Under the pieces are notes generated by a model, which was not told where the DNA came from, made no database searches, and saw nothing but the letters and a program-made list of their open reading frames with translations. From NCBI RefSeq assembly GCF_900454495.1, contig NZ_UGSI01000002.1:2143001-2207000 (forward strand): a DNA stretch of 64,000 bases, written 5' to 3'. The translations under genes were made by a program, and so were the position numbers. Source of the stretch: Paenibacillus macerans (GTDB taxonomy: Bacteria > Bacillota > Bacilli > Paenibacillales > Paenibacillaceae). Positions within the stretch are counted from its first letter, which is position 1, and every line of letters starts with the position of its first letter. Shown here in pieces: positions 26,584-35,718 of this stretch.

Positions 26584-26617
26584 GTAAAGACTTGGGAAAT
26601 CAATTTTACAATTGACG

Positions 26618-26653
26618 GCAAAAAGAAGAAGTAGGAATACTTCTTCTTTTTGC
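26618..26653. terminator. Bidirectional terminator, 16-bp perfect stem
   Basis: GCAAAAAGAAGAAGTA (26618-26633), loop GGAA, and TACTTCTTCTTTTTGC (26638-26653). It lies between convergent genes (precursor 1 and permease 1) and can serve both. Confidence 0.9.
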
Positions 26654-26665
26654 TATGGTAATTTA

Positions 26666-29194
26666 TTATTCAATGGAACGAAGCCGTTCAACAATACTTT
26701 GTTTGCCGCTCCAAGCGTAGATAGCAATGGGAAGACAACCCCCCATTACCAGAAGAATCGGCAGCATGGCAATCTGCGGCCAGAGAATAAAATGATAATT
26801 CATAAACCACATCAAATTGCTTAACGGTTTCGCAACCAAGACGGAAAAGAGACTTCCTAATAAGACGGAACATAAACTAGTTCCCGCTACATAGTACAAT
26901 CCTTCATAAACGAGCATGGTCCTTAATTGCTTCATTGTCATTCCGATACTTTGCAATATGGCGAATTCCTGCCGCCGGGTTAAAATTCCGGTAAGAATTG
27001 CGTTCGCAAAATTAAGCATACCGATCAAACCAATGATTAAGCTGAGCGTACCGCCAATCATATTAACCGTATCCTGAAGCCCCTTAAATTCATTCATAAC
27101 TATAAATTTGGATCTGTAGTGCATCATAGGCTCGGTTGTTTCCGTATAATTCTTTAAAAAAGCCTCCATCGCTGTTTCCTGATCCGTGGAAATATTAAAA
27201 GCATAGCTCATTACAGCAGGCTGTTTAACAAGAGACTTGAAGATTTCCGCTGGAAGGTAAAAGCTGGCGTAACCCGCGGCGTCCGTACCCGAATTGGTAC
27301 TTGTTAAGCCTACATGACCAAGAACCGTAAATTCACGACTTGTATTCATTTGATCCGAATGAAGGGTCACCTTTTGACCTATCTGATATCTGGCATATTG
27401 CATCTCCGGGTTGTTATTATCGTCCAGAGGAACTCCTTCCAAAATATAATTTCCTGAAGCGAGCTTGTTAAAATCAGATTTACCGTCAATCCATTGAAGC
27501 CGGTGAAGAGGCAGTTTTTCCAACCCATACGCGGTTACGGGCAAGTGCCCACGAGCATCGGGTTCGTATCCCTCTTCATTCTTAATATAATCAACAGAGA
27601 ATATATTTGTCCCGCTGTATATACGCCCTCCTTCTTCAAAACCAGGTTGTTGCTGTACGGCTTGGACAAAGCTTTCCGATGTCTCGTTGTCGAGGCCGGT
27701 GAAATTTTCTTTAAAATAATCGGCATGCGCAATGAGAAAGTCGCTATCGATATAACTGGCCAAATATTTATCCATATCCATACTTTGGGATAACGTAAAC
27801 GTTGTGTTTAAAAGCACTAGGCTCAAAGCAAGGCTGATTACGACCAGGACGGTACGCTTTTTATGGCGGCCCAGATTAGCGTAGGCCATCAGCGGCATTT
27901 TTGCACCGTTGGCCGATTTCTTTGGTTTGCCGATCCGCCTGGTAGTTCCTCGATCCACATACCTTGCAGCTTCAACCGGCGACACCGCCGCAGCCATTCT
28001 GCCGGGTTTAAAAGTGCTGATCATAACAGTCATGACAGCGAATAGAGCGGAGCCGATAAAAATCCAAGGGCTTGGAGATACTTTCACTTCGCCGCTCACG
28101 AATGAAGAGTTGCTCATCAGTAATGGGACAAACGATTTACCTACAAAATAACCGCCCAGCAGCCCGATAGGGACTCCGATTGCCGAAAGAAACAGCGCTT
28201 GTCTGCGAATAATTCGGCGGATTTGCCGGCTGCTTGTGCCGATCGTTTTTAGAAGACCGTAGAAGCGAATATCCCGCATCACCGAGATTTGAAAAATATT
28301 GTAGATGATTAAGTATCCGGTGAGCATAATAAGCAGCAGCCCGGCAGATAGCGCAACAATTGTTCCCCCGTCAAAAGAGAAATTGGTGGAGAGGTACGAC
28401 CAGTTAACATTACCTTCAATATAGTTGGAAGCATTTTTATCAAGGGAAAAGCCGCTTTCATTAATCACTTGATTAAGTTTTCCTTGCAAGTCCAAGCTAT
28501 TATCAAACATGAGATATGCGCTGATTACTCCGGTGGTATCACAATCCTGCTTATAGGTGCTGTGCAATTCTTCCGCATGAGCATCCACATAGGCTTTGGA
28601 AGCAAAGATTTGACCTACGTTGAACACGGGGTCGCTTTTCCACCAACCGGAAAGAATAAAGTCACGCTGCACTTCTTTGTCGTGGATCAGAAGATTAAGG
28701 GTTAAGGGGGTACCTACCTTTAATGGTACGTCGAGTAACTTTAGGGTTTCCGAATCAGCAATGACTTCATTTTCCGCTACCGGTTGGCGCCCCTCTTCAA
28801 GCTCAATAAAACCGAGTTTAAGCCCGACCTCGTCATAATACCAAAATTCCGCATGGCGCTTTAAAAGTTCTCGATTTGTTATCTTACTGCTTAACAAGCG
28901 TTCATAAGCGATTTCTTTGATAAGCGGGTGGCTTTTGACTTTGTTAAATTCATCATCGGTAAGATATTTAAGTACGGCATGACCATCGCTGCCTGCCTGC
29001 CTCATCGTAGCTTGCTGTAAGCTTTCCACTGTGCCAAGTCCCATAGTAAACAAAGTTGTAAACAATAAAGCGGTTAAGGCAATCGCAATAATCGCAATAA
29101 TATTGCGGGTTTTATTCGCTTGTAAACTTTTGTCCGCTAAATAATGAACGATTTTACTGTTCTTTACTTTGATCATTGGGACGCATATTTTCAT
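26666..29194 (-). CDS. FtsX/MacB-type ABC permease 1 (no adjacent ATPase)
   Basis: An 842-residue permease with two FtsX units: helix near 30-55, an extracytoplasmic domain to about 280, three helices (about 285-400), a helix near 455, a second extracytoplasmic domain (about 480-715) and three C-terminal helices. It is a full-length paralogue of the permease at 33178-35718. It begins MKICVPMIKVKNS behind GGAGGAACCGAA. The paralogue starts at the internal MIKVK, and the extra MKI matches the first residues of the ATPase gene at 35715-36392. This suggests that an ATPase gene once stood here and was deleted. Such permeases often give self-protection against peptides; it may borrow the ATPase at 35.7 kb. 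Confidence 0.88.
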   Translation of the reverse strand: MKICVPMIKVKNSKIVHYLADKSLQANKTRNIIAIIAIALTALLFTTLFTMGLGTVESLQQATMRQAGSDGHAVLKYLTDDEFNKVKSHPLIKEIAYERLLSSKITNRELLKRHAEFWYYDEVGLKLGFIELEEGRQPVAENEVIADSETLKLLDVPLKVGTPLTLNLLIHDKEVQRDFILSGWWKSDPVFNVGQIFASKAYVDAHAEELHSTYKQDCDTTGVISAYLMFDNSLDLQGKLNQVINESGFSLDKNASNYIEGNVNWSYLSTNFSFDGGTIVALSAGLLLIMLTGYLIIYNIFQISVMRDIRFYGLLKTIGTSSRQIRRIIRRQALFLSAIGVPIGLLGGYFVGKSFVPLLMSNSSFVSGEVKVSPSPWIFIGSALFAVMTVMISTFKPGRMAAAVSPVEAARYVDRGTTRRIGKPKKSANGAKMPLMAYANLGRHKKRTVLVVISLALSLVLLNTTFTLSQSMDMDKYLASYIDSDFLIAHADYFKENFTGLDNETSESFVQAVQQQPGFEEGGRIYSGTNIFSVDYIKNEEGYEPDARGHLPVTAYGLEKLPLHRLQWIDGKSDFNKLASGNYILEGVPLDDNNNPEMQYARYQIGQKVTLHSDQMNTSREFTVLGHVGLTSTNSGTDAAGYASFYLPAEIFKSLVKQPAVMSYAFNISTDQETAMEAFLKNYTETTEPMMHYRSKFIVMNEFKGLQDTVNMIGGTLSLIIGLIGMLNFANAILTGILTRRQEFAILQSIGMTMKQLRTMLVYEGLYYVAGTSLCSVLLGSLFSVLVAKPLSNLMWFMNYHFILWPQIAMLPILLVMGGCLPIAIYAWSGKQSIVERLRSIE

Positions 29195-29213
29195 TTCGGT
29201 TCCTCCAAAAAAA

Positions 29214-29249
29214 AATCTTTGTACGATAATCGCTTATAGTACAAAGATT
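29214..29249 (-). promoter_or_regulatory. Inverted repeat before permease 1, attenuator-like
   Basis: AATCTTTGTAC (29214-29224) is perfectly inverted at 29239-29249. Read in the direction of the permease gene it is a hairpin followed by nine T, directly before the ribosome binding site. It could be a leader terminator or an operator at the transcription start. Confidence 0.5.
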
Positions 29250-29257
29250 AACATAAG

Positions 29258-29303
29258 AATCTTTCCATGATCTTTCTGGAATCTAACAGTGTTGAAAGAA
29301 CTT
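29258..29303 (-). promoter_or_regulatory. Conserved 46-bp operator/promoter block of permease 1
   Basis: 39 of 46 positions match the block at 36471-36516 upstream of the ATPase-permease 2 operon. Read on the minus strand it contains GAAAGAT and, 11 bp on, GGAAAGAT: a direct repeat at one helical turn, as OmpR-type regulators prefer. It ends next to a TATGTT -10 candidate. The OmpR-type regulator at 38.2 kb is the obvious candidate ligand. Confidence 0.6.
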
Positions 29304-29338
29304 ATATTTTAAATTAAGGAGAAAATATTCGCTGAAGT

Positions 29339-30385
29339 TCAATGGTTTGCTATGAAATTTTCCAATATGTAGTCATATTTTTTGACTGTAGAGTAGTGGA
29401 TTTTTTGAGCTGTACACAATACAGGTGACGCCTTGTAGAAATTTTCGGTTTGAATTTTATTGATAATCTTGCAGACTTTACTCCGACAATTATTGTACAT
29501 AGCGCATTTCGTGCAGTTACCTTCATCTTTTTGATTAATTTTATCCAAATAGGATAAGCGCGCTGCATCCAACCCGGTAAATACGCTGCCCATGGCGAAT
29601 TCCTCATGACCTACAGCAAAAATACAAGGATAAATTTTTCCTTCACTGGAGAAATGAAAACTTGTATGACAACCGTCACAGGTACCTCTGGGCCTGAAAT
29701 ATTCGTTTTTGAAATTAAACAGATAATACTGGGCATCAGTAAAATTCTTTTTCACCAAATATGAAAAAATCTCATTTAAATTTCGCTGATAGATTTCCAT
29801 AAGCTGTTTGTTCCAATGAAGATTGCTGTCATCCAGAGCAAATGCAACCACCGGGCAGCCTCTTTCATAAAGGTCAATAAAGTTATCGGTCAGATAAGCG
29901 ACATTGTTGGGGGTGATTGTCATTCTTACCCGGTAAATGATGGACTGACTGTTTAAATAGTCAAGGGTTTGAATCACCCGTTTATAGCTGCCTTGTCCAT
30001 TTTTATAGAGGCGGTTGATATCGTGGCTTTCTTGTTTTCCGTCTATACTTACGGATAATTCCACCTGATTCGCAACGTAATCAAGTATCTCATACTGCTG
30101 AATTGTTCCGTTTGTGGTCATTGAAAAAGTAACGTTTCCGGTAATTTTGGCTTTTAATTCTTCGATAAGGTAACGGACGATTGAAAAATTAAGCAATGGT
30201 TCACCGCCATGCAACCCAATGTGGATTTTATCGTTACGTTTTACCGGATTTGCGGCAAGTATTTTTTCAGTGAATTGCACGGACTTGGCTGCTGTTTCCT
30301 GATCCATCTTTTGTGGAGCTTTATTGACATAACAATAACTGCATCGTAAATTACAATCTTCTGTCACCCAATACGTAAAATTCAT
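29339..30385 (-). CDS. Radical SAM/SPASM peptide maturase 1
   Basis: A 348-residue radical SAM enzyme. The [4Fe-4S]-SAM motif C-x3-C-x2-C is C11/C15/C18 in 'EDCNLRCSYCYV', followed by 'GLHGGEPLLN'. A C-terminal SPASM domain carries the auxiliary-cluster cysteines ('TCDGCHTS', 'IYPC', 'NCTKCAMYNNCRSKVC', 'PVLC'). SPASM proteins install thioether or C-C bonds in ribosomal peptides. There is no N-terminal leader-binding domain, so it probably relies on the partner encoded just upstream in the same operon (25-bp gap). The ATG at 30385 follows GGGGAGG. The target is inferred to be one or more of the Cys-rich peptides here. Confidence 0.87.
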   Translation of the reverse strand: MNFTYWVTEDCNLRCSYCYVNKAPQKMDQETAAKSVQFTEKILAANPVKRNDKIHIGLHGGEPLLNFSIVRYLIEELKAKITGNVTFSMTTNGTIQQYEILDYVANQVELSVSIDGKQESHDINRLYKNGQGSYKRVIQTLDYLNSQSIIYRVRMTITPNNVAYLTDNFIDLYERGCPVVAFALDDSNLHWNKQLMEIYQRNLNEIFSYLVKKNFTDAQYYLFNFKNEYFRPRGTCDGCHTSFHFSSEGKIYPCIFAVGHEEFAMGSVFTGLDAARLSYLDKINQKDEGNCTKCAMYNNCRSKVCKIINKIQTENFYKASPVLCTAQKIHYSTVKKYDYILENFIANH

Positions 30386-30410
30386 CTTCCAACCTCCCCT
30401 TATTTTATTT

Positions 30411-31643
30411 CTAATCCTTCCAGATAGCTTGCGTTAATTCCGCCTTGTGTTGTTGGCATACGGCAGCAAACAACGGCTTATTCAGCCGCAGGTAATAAAT
30501 ATTGCTGATGCAATGGTGGCAAAATAAGTTGACATCGCAGCTCTTGCAAGGTTCGAGATTCCAAGGTCTTGCCCGATCGACGGGAGAAAAGTCAACTTGT
30601 GAGTTTCCGATAGTTAATAATTCCAGTAAATCATTATTAAAGATATTGCCTAATATAAAATGATCCGACTCCATCAATCCGCCGCACGGATAAATATTTC
30701 CATTTGCGCCAATAAACAACTCCCTTTTACCGGGAGAACATAACCTACAGTTTAAGTCTTTAGGGACATTTTTTGCTGCAAGGGGCTGAGAAGGGAAAAG
30801 CTCCTCACTATTTACCCCCGCTCTGCCTTCCGATGTTAAAGTGCGAACAATTGGCTCCACCTCTAGTTGCTCACATAAATGAAGGAAGCGCTCTCTACCT
30901 CCATCATAAGTATAATTTGTTATGGTCATGGATAAAGAAATTTTCTTGAACCCTAGACTTTTTAACAGATGGATATTTCGGATAACTCTGCCAAATATGC
31001 CTCTGCCTCTGATCTTGGCACAGGTCTCTTCATCATATCCGTCGACACTAAAAGAGATATGATCGATATATTTCAATAGCTGTCCGGCATTTTTTTCGTT
31101 TATAAATAGACCGTTTGTGGCTAATAAAACCGCCCCGTCGTACTTGGCTCTTAGATAAGCCAGTACCTCCATGAAGTCAACGCGCATCATTGGTTCTCCA
31201 CCCGTTAAATTGACGGCTTCAGGCCGGAGTTTGACGATCCGGTCAATAGTTTCCTTAATCTTGTCTGTTGTTAGTGCATCGGTGAAACGGATATCGGCGG
31301 AAGCGCTGCAGTGCTTGCATTTCAGATTGCATTTATTGGTCAAGGCCAGGTAAACGACATCCAGGCGTTCCCGATAGATATCTGCTAATTGATCTTCCGT
31401 TAGAATGCATTCGATATTCACCAGGGCATCAAACAGTTTCTTTAAATTCTGAACAACTTCAGAGTGAGGCGCATCTTCCGTTAAATTTAACAACTGTCCG
31501 GTTTCTTCGGAATCGATCAGTTCTTTTAGTACGTGATAATAGGATTTGGAGGTCCTCAGAAAGTTGCCTGTTTTCGTATTGGCGATAATGGCCTGTTGAT
31601 CGTGGAATAACTCATGCAAGTAAGGATTAAATACATATTTCAT
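30411..31643 (-). CDS. Radical SAM/SPASM peptide maturase 2 with leader-binding domain
   Basis: A 410-residue enzyme. Residues 1-85 look like a PqqD-type RiPP recognition element (short strands, then helices: 'FNPYLHELFHDQQAIIANTK'). The radical SAM core has C105/C109/C112 in 'TNKCNLKCKHC' and 'NLTGGEPMMR'. The SPASM region includes 'CRLC', 'IYPCGG', 'PCKSCDVNLFCHHC' and a last Cys in 'AAVCQQ'. The ATG at 31643 is chosen because GAGAGGAGAG lies just upstream; an in-frame ATG 21 bases earlier would place that site inside the gene. First gene of the maturase operon, transcribed divergently from the exporter gene. Confidence 0.87.
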   Translation of the reverse strand: MKYVFNPYLHELFHDQQAIIANTKTGNFLRTSKSYYHVLKELIDSEETGQLLNLTEDAPHSEVVQNLKKLFDALVNIECILTEDQLADIYRERLDVVYLALTNKCNLKCKHCSASADIRFTDALTTDKIKETIDRIVKLRPEAVNLTGGEPMMRVDFMEVLAYLRAKYDGAVLLATNGLFINEKNAGQLLKYIDHISFSVDGYDEETCAKIRGRGIFGRVIRNIHLLKSLGFKKISLSMTITNYTYDGGRERFLHLCEQLEVEPIVRTLTSEGRAGVNSEELFPSQPLAAKNVPKDLNCRLCSPGKRELFIGANGNIYPCGGLMESDHFILGNIFNNDLLELLTIGNSQVDFSPVDRARPWNLEPCKSCDVNLFCHHCISNIYYLRLNKPLFAAVCQQHKAELTQAIWKD

Positions 31644-31749
31644 ACAGACTCTCCTCTCATGCAATCATTCGCTACATTAAATAAATCATTATTTTTTGAC
31701 AATATGGTTCAGATGTCATAATCCGATGTTTTGCTGACAAAATAAACTG

Positions 31750-31826
31750 CAGTTGATGTATTTTGTGACAGAAAAAAGGTGATTGATGGCATTAACTAAG
31801 GGGAATGCCTCTTAGAGTTGTAATAT
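31750..31826 (+). promoter_or_regulatory. Candidate promoter of the exporter membrane gene
   Basis: GATGTATTTTGTGACA (31755-31770), a partner TGGCA 16 bp further, and a TAATAT -10 (31821-31826) with no good -35. It aligns collinearly with 36527-36607 upstream of the exporter ATPase gene. The divergent region 31690-31770 has further TGACA/TGTCA motifs at 31697, 31714 and 31735, which could serve the maturase operon on the other strand. Confidence 0.5.
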
Positions 31827-31850
31827 AGAGTAGCGCATTGTTGATTGCAC

Positions 31851-31863
31851 GGGGGGGGGGGGG
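31851..31863 (+). repeat. Run of 13 G at the ribosome binding site of the exporter gene
   Basis: Thirteen consecutive G residues end eight bases before the ATG at 31871, exactly where the Shine-Dalgarno should be. Slipped-strand changes in length would alter translation initiation. A sequencing artefact in the count is possible. Confidence 0.75.
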
Positions 31864-31870
31864 AAACTTT

Positions 31871-32830
31871 ATGTTCGGGAAGTATAAGTGGATTGCCGCC
31901 GGAGTCGGCCATCTCCATCTTTTTGTTCTCCTGCTATTAATGCTTCAGGCTGCGGATGCCGTAGTCAGCACGTTGATTCCGCAATACATCAGCAAAATTA
32001 TAGACGCCGGGTTGGAGTTGCGAGACATTTCCTTGATCTTTAAGTTTATGATGATCTCCATAGGATTGTATGTTCTGTCTCACTGCTTCAGCCTGTTTTC
32101 CGAGTTTATTTTTACCGCATTAGCGAAACGAATATCATTTAATCTGAAACAAAAATTGCTGGCCAAGCTCTTTCGTTTACCCGGAGAGACGATAAATGCA
32201 CATAATGATAAGCTGCTATCCTTGTTTACAAACGATGTAGGAATTATTGAAAGATGGCTGTCCAACGGCATTCCGATTTTTATATCCAACCTGCTGTTTC
32301 TTATAGTGATTACAATAGTTCTGCTAGTTTACAATTCTAAATTATTTATTATCATCCTTTTGGTTATGTTGCTGTCGTTCATCAGCCAGACGTATTTTAA
32401 CAAAAAAATCACGGAAAAAAGCAAAATCGTGTTGGAAGCCTATGATGACTCTTTCTATTACATAAGAGGGACGCTTCATTCCATACTGTATTCTATCGGA
32501 CTGGGATTGAAAGACTATGTTTTAAGCAACTATATGCCGTTAGAGGAGAAGGCGCTTGAAGCAAACCGAAAAAGGGGAAACACGCTTAAAATAGCCGCTA
32601 TCGTTCCTTCAATTATCATTTTGGTCGGGAATGTTTTTCTTTTGGGCGTCGGAGCGTTATTGGTTATGCACGATCAAATAACCGTAGGAATATTAACGGT
32701 GTTTGTATATTACTCAAATCAAATAATAGGACCGATTAAAGCGGTGACTAACTACGTTGCCGGCTGGAAACAGGCCAAAGTATCCATCGACAGAGTCGAG
32801 TTAATTATGAACGCCGAAGAGGTGGATTAA
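31871..32830 (+). CDS. ABC exporter, membrane domain only
   Basis: A 319-residue type I ABC exporter transmembrane domain with about six helices. It contains 'SLFTNDVGIIERWLSNGIPI' and ends 'KVSIDRVELIMNAEEVD', exactly the linker that normally leads into the nucleotide-binding domain. No ATPase domain follows; a 208-residue stand-alone ATPase lies at 36640-37266. The ATG at 31871 is the first after the G run; the longer open frame through the G run is not credible. Expected role: export of the modified peptide across the membrane. A peptidase (C39) domain is absent, consistent with the separate S8 protease. Confidence 0.85.
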   Translation: MFGKYKWIAAGVGHLHLFVLLLLMLQAADAVVSTLIPQYISKIIDAGLELRDISLIFKFMMISIGLYVLSHCFSLFSEFIFTALAKRISFNLKQKLLAKLFRLPGETINAHNDKLLSLFTNDVGIIERWLSNGIPIFISNLLFLIVITIVLLVYNSKLFIIILLVMLLSFISQTYFNKKITEKSKIVLEAYDDSFYYIRGTLHSILYSIGLGLKDYVLSNYMPLEEKALEANRKRGNTLKIAAIVPSIIILVGNVFLLGVGALLVMHDQITVGILTVFVYYSNQIIGPIKAVTNYVAGWKQAKVSIDRVELIMNAEEVD

Positions 32831-32835
32831 CCATA

Positions 32836-32870
32836 TATTTAGAATTCGGACATAAAAGCTAACTATGCAT
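32836..32870 (+). pseudogene. Remnant of the exporter ATPase domain start
   Basis: A few bases after the stop of the membrane-domain gene, the sequence in another frame reads YLEFGHKS and shares TATTTAGAATTC-like DNA with the first codons of the ATPase gene at 36640 (MHLEFRNVSYSYNG). It is a decayed copy of the ATPase 5' end, cut off after about ten codons. Confidence 0.5.
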
Positions 32871-32912
32871 CTGAGTATTACTATTTATTGATACTAAGAC
32901 TTATTCTTATGC

Positions 32913-33050
32913 TTATTGTTTTCTTGACAAAAAAGAGCCGCAATCATTTCGCCCGGTAGGAAAACAATCATGATTACAATCATTTGGATCGCAATAACTT
33001 TGAATGGACATGTCAAATTGTTCCGCTTCCAACAGTTCTAATTTTTCCAT
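32913..33050 (-). CDS. Cys-rich precursor peptide 2 (RiPP-like)
   Basis: A 45-codon gene on the minus strand, ATG at 33050 behind AAAGGGAG. The leader is MEKLELLEAEQFDMSIQSY; the core begins CDPNDCNHDCFPTGRNDC and ends GSFLSRKQ. The cysteines are spaced C-x4-C-x3-C-x7-C, identical to precursor 3, and the leader starts like precursor 1. It sits between the exporter membrane gene and permease 2. Confidence 0.82.
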   Translation of the reverse strand: MEKLELLEAEQFDMSIQSYCDPNDCNHDCFPTGRNDCGSFLSRKQ

Positions 33051-33177
33051 TTTACACGCTCCCTTTATCAATGAATATAATCAGATGCACAGTTAACTTA
33101 GATACAGCATAAAACCAAAATCTAATAAAAATATCTAAGTGTAATAAAAAGCGATTGTTCTGTAATAGCTTACTAAC

Positions 33178-35718
33178 TTATTCTGCCAGCCTAAGCTGCT
33201 CCACAATACTTCGTTTGCTGTTCGAAGAATAGACCGCTAATGGAATGAGGGTACCGAGAGCAAACAATATAGGCAATACAGCTAGTACAGGCCAAATAAC
33301 AAAATGGTAGCTACAATACCAAATGGTATTACTCAAAGGTCTTACAATGAAGACTGAAGATATGATAGCTAGCAGGATAGAGAGCAAACTAGTGCCCAAC
33401 GCATAATAAAATCCTTCAAAAGCCAGCATGCTGCGTAATTGCCGTTTGGTCATACCGATACTTTGCAACATGGCCAGCTCTTGCTGCCGGGTGATAATGC
33501 TGGTTAGAATTGCATTTACAAAATTTAGGACACCGATCAGACCAATGATTAGGCTAAGCGTGCCGCCAATCATCTTCACCGTTGTTTGCATTCCCGATAC
33601 TTCATTTAACACGGTAAATTTGGACCGGTAATCCATGAACGGTTCTGTTGTCTTGGTGTAACTTTTCAAAAAGTGTTCCATGCCGGCTTCTTCATTGGAG
33701 GATACATTAAAAGCATAACTCATCACCGTGCGTTGCCGCGTCAATGACTTATAGATGTCCGCAGGGAGATAAAAGTTATAACTCATTGCTCTGCTATCAG
33801 AATTAGAGTACTCCTTCATAGCCACATGACCGAGTACCGTAAAATGAAAGGTTTTATATCGGTCCATCGTAGCTTCCTCGTTCCCCATAAACTTATGAAG
33901 CGTAACTTTCTCGCCCACTTTGTATTTCGTTCGTTCCCAATATGGTTCGCCGTAATCGTTGAGATCGACGCCCTCCAAAATATATCTGCCTGAAGCTAAC
34001 TTGCCAGAATCGAGCTCACCGTCCATGATTTGAAGATAGCCCATGCACAACTCTTCAAGTCCGAATACTTGGGCAATGTAATTGCCGTAGGCATCAACTC
34101 CATCGTTCACATCTCCAGCAGGCTTTGATTTGTCAACCGTAAATACATTTCGGTCTCCGTATAATCGGCAACCTTCTTCAAAACCCGGCTGATCTTGAAC
34201 CGCTTGAATAAAGCTTTCGGAAGTTCCGTTTTCATGTCCGACAAACTCCTGTTTGAACAAATCCGCATGTCCGATAAGAAAGTCCGTATCGCCAAACTGG
34301 GATGACAAATATTTGTTTGTATCTATACTTTGCGAGAGGTCAAACGCGGTGTTCAGGAGTACGGGACTTAAGGATAAACTGATCGCGACCATAAGTGTAC
34401 GTTTTCTACTGCGCCCCAGATTAGCCCGGGCCATGCTGCGCATGCTTACGCCGCGTGTGGATTTCAACGGCATGGTCTTGTTCCCGGGAATTCGGTCTAC
34501 ATATTTCGTCGCCGCGACCGGCGACACGCTTGAGGCTGCTTTGCCCGGCTTGCTGGTACTTATAAACACCGTGATAAGTGTAAACAGCGCGGCCAATATA
34601 AAAATCCACGGACTCGGGGATACCGATGCTTCCGCGCCGGCTAAGTTCGTGTTGTTTATAATCAGAGGAACAAGCGACTTTCCCACTATGTAGCCTATGA
34701 TTAAGCCGAGGGGGATGCCGATGACCGACAGGAGCATGGCTTGTCGGTGAATAATCTGGCGGATCTGTCTGCCGCTGGTGCCGATCATCTTCAGGAGGCC
34801 GTAAAAACGAATATCTCGTATTACCGAAATTTGAAAAATATTATAAATAATCAAATACCCGGTAAACATGATCAGCAGCAGCATTAAAATAAGCGCAACT
34901 ATGATTCCAGGGTCCATATTACCGAAATTGGCTGCAAGGTACGCCCAATTTACATTACTCTCGACATAGTTTGCTGCCTCTTCATCAAGAGAATATCCGC
35001 TCTCAATGATCACTTTATCGAGTTTGCCGCGCAAATCAAGACTATTGTTGAACATGATAGTAGGGTGAATAGTCCCTGTATAAAACTTGTCTTTCTTATA
35101 TGTGTTCTGCAGTTCAGCGTGATGCGCATCCAAATAAGCTCTGGAAGCGTAGATTTGTCCCGCATTAAACATCGGGTCGCTCTTCCACCAGCCGGAAAGG
35201 TTAAACCTGCGTTCAACCTGTTTGCCGCGAATGTCAAGCTGCAGGGTTAAAGGCTCGCCAACCTTTAAGGGAATCCCCAGCAACTGCAATGTTTGGGTAT
35301 CGGCGATTACTTCATTTTCGGCTACAGGCTTACGGCCGCCAGCCAGCTTAATGAATCCGAGCTTTAGCGCTGCATCATCGTAATACCAAAACTCTGTTTG
35401 TCGTTTTAAAAATTCATTGTTTAAAACACCGTCGCTCAAAATTCGTCTATAGGCGATTTCTTTGATCAAAGGATGTTCCTTAATCTTCGTGAATACCTCA
35501 TCATCAATATGTTTGAGGACAGCATGACCGCCGCCAGCCTGCCGCAGCGTAGTCTGCTGTATGCTGTCCACGGTGCCTAAGCCCATGGTGTACAGCACCG
35601 TAAATAACAATGAAGTGAGAGCTATCGCTAAAATGGCGATGAGATTTCTCGTTTTATTGGTTTTATAACTTTTATCCGCCAGCTTACGGATGACTTTTTT
35701 ATTCTTTACTTTGATCAT
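33178..35718 (-). CDS. FtsX/MacB-type ABC permease 2
   Basis: An 846-residue paralogue of permease 1, with the same two FtsX units and two large extracytoplasmic domains. It begins MIKVKNKKVIRKLADKSY and ends 'SSNSKRSIVEQLRLAE'. The ATG overlaps the ATPase stop (ATGA), so ATPase and permease are coupled and form a complete MacB/SalY-like transporter. The promoter is the 36471-36516 block. Probably self-protection against, or sensing of, a peptide. Confidence 0.9.
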   Translation of the reverse strand: MIKVKNKKVIRKLADKSYKTNKTRNLIAILAIALTSLLFTVLYTMGLGTVDSIQQTTLRQAGGGHAVLKHIDDEVFTKIKEHPLIKEIAYRRILSDGVLNNEFLKRQTEFWYYDDAALKLGFIKLAGGRKPVAENEVIADTQTLQLLGIPLKVGEPLTLQLDIRGKQVERRFNLSGWWKSDPMFNAGQIYASRAYLDAHHAELQNTYKKDKFYTGTIHPTIMFNNSLDLRGKLDKVIIESGYSLDEEAANYVESNVNWAYLAANFGNMDPGIIVALILMLLLIMFTGYLIIYNIFQISVIRDIRFYGLLKMIGTSGRQIRQIIHRQAMLLSVIGIPLGLIIGYIVGKSLVPLIINNTNLAGAEASVSPSPWIFILAALFTLITVFISTSKPGKAASSVSPVAATKYVDRIPGNKTMPLKSTRGVSMRSMARANLGRSRKRTLMVAISLSLSPVLLNTAFDLSQSIDTNKYLSSQFGDTDFLIGHADLFKQEFVGHENGTSESFIQAVQDQPGFEEGCRLYGDRNVFTVDKSKPAGDVNDGVDAYGNYIAQVFGLEELCMGYLQIMDGELDSGKLASGRYILEGVDLNDYGEPYWERTKYKVGEKVTLHKFMGNEEATMDRYKTFHFTVLGHVAMKEYSNSDSRAMSYNFYLPADIYKSLTRQRTVMSYAFNVSSNEEAGMEHFLKSYTKTTEPFMDYRSKFTVLNEVSGMQTTVKMIGGTLSLIIGLIGVLNFVNAILTSIITRQQELAMLQSIGMTKRQLRSMLAFEGFYYALGTSLLSILLAIISSVFIVRPLSNTIWYCSYHFVIWPVLAVLPILFALGTLIPLAVYSSNSKRSIVEQLRLAE

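Noticed and set aside
31838..31870. Upstream extension of the exporter membrane gene through the G run
   Set aside because: It would encode a poly-Gly stretch without a ribosome binding site; the ATG at 31871 aligns with exporter N-termini.
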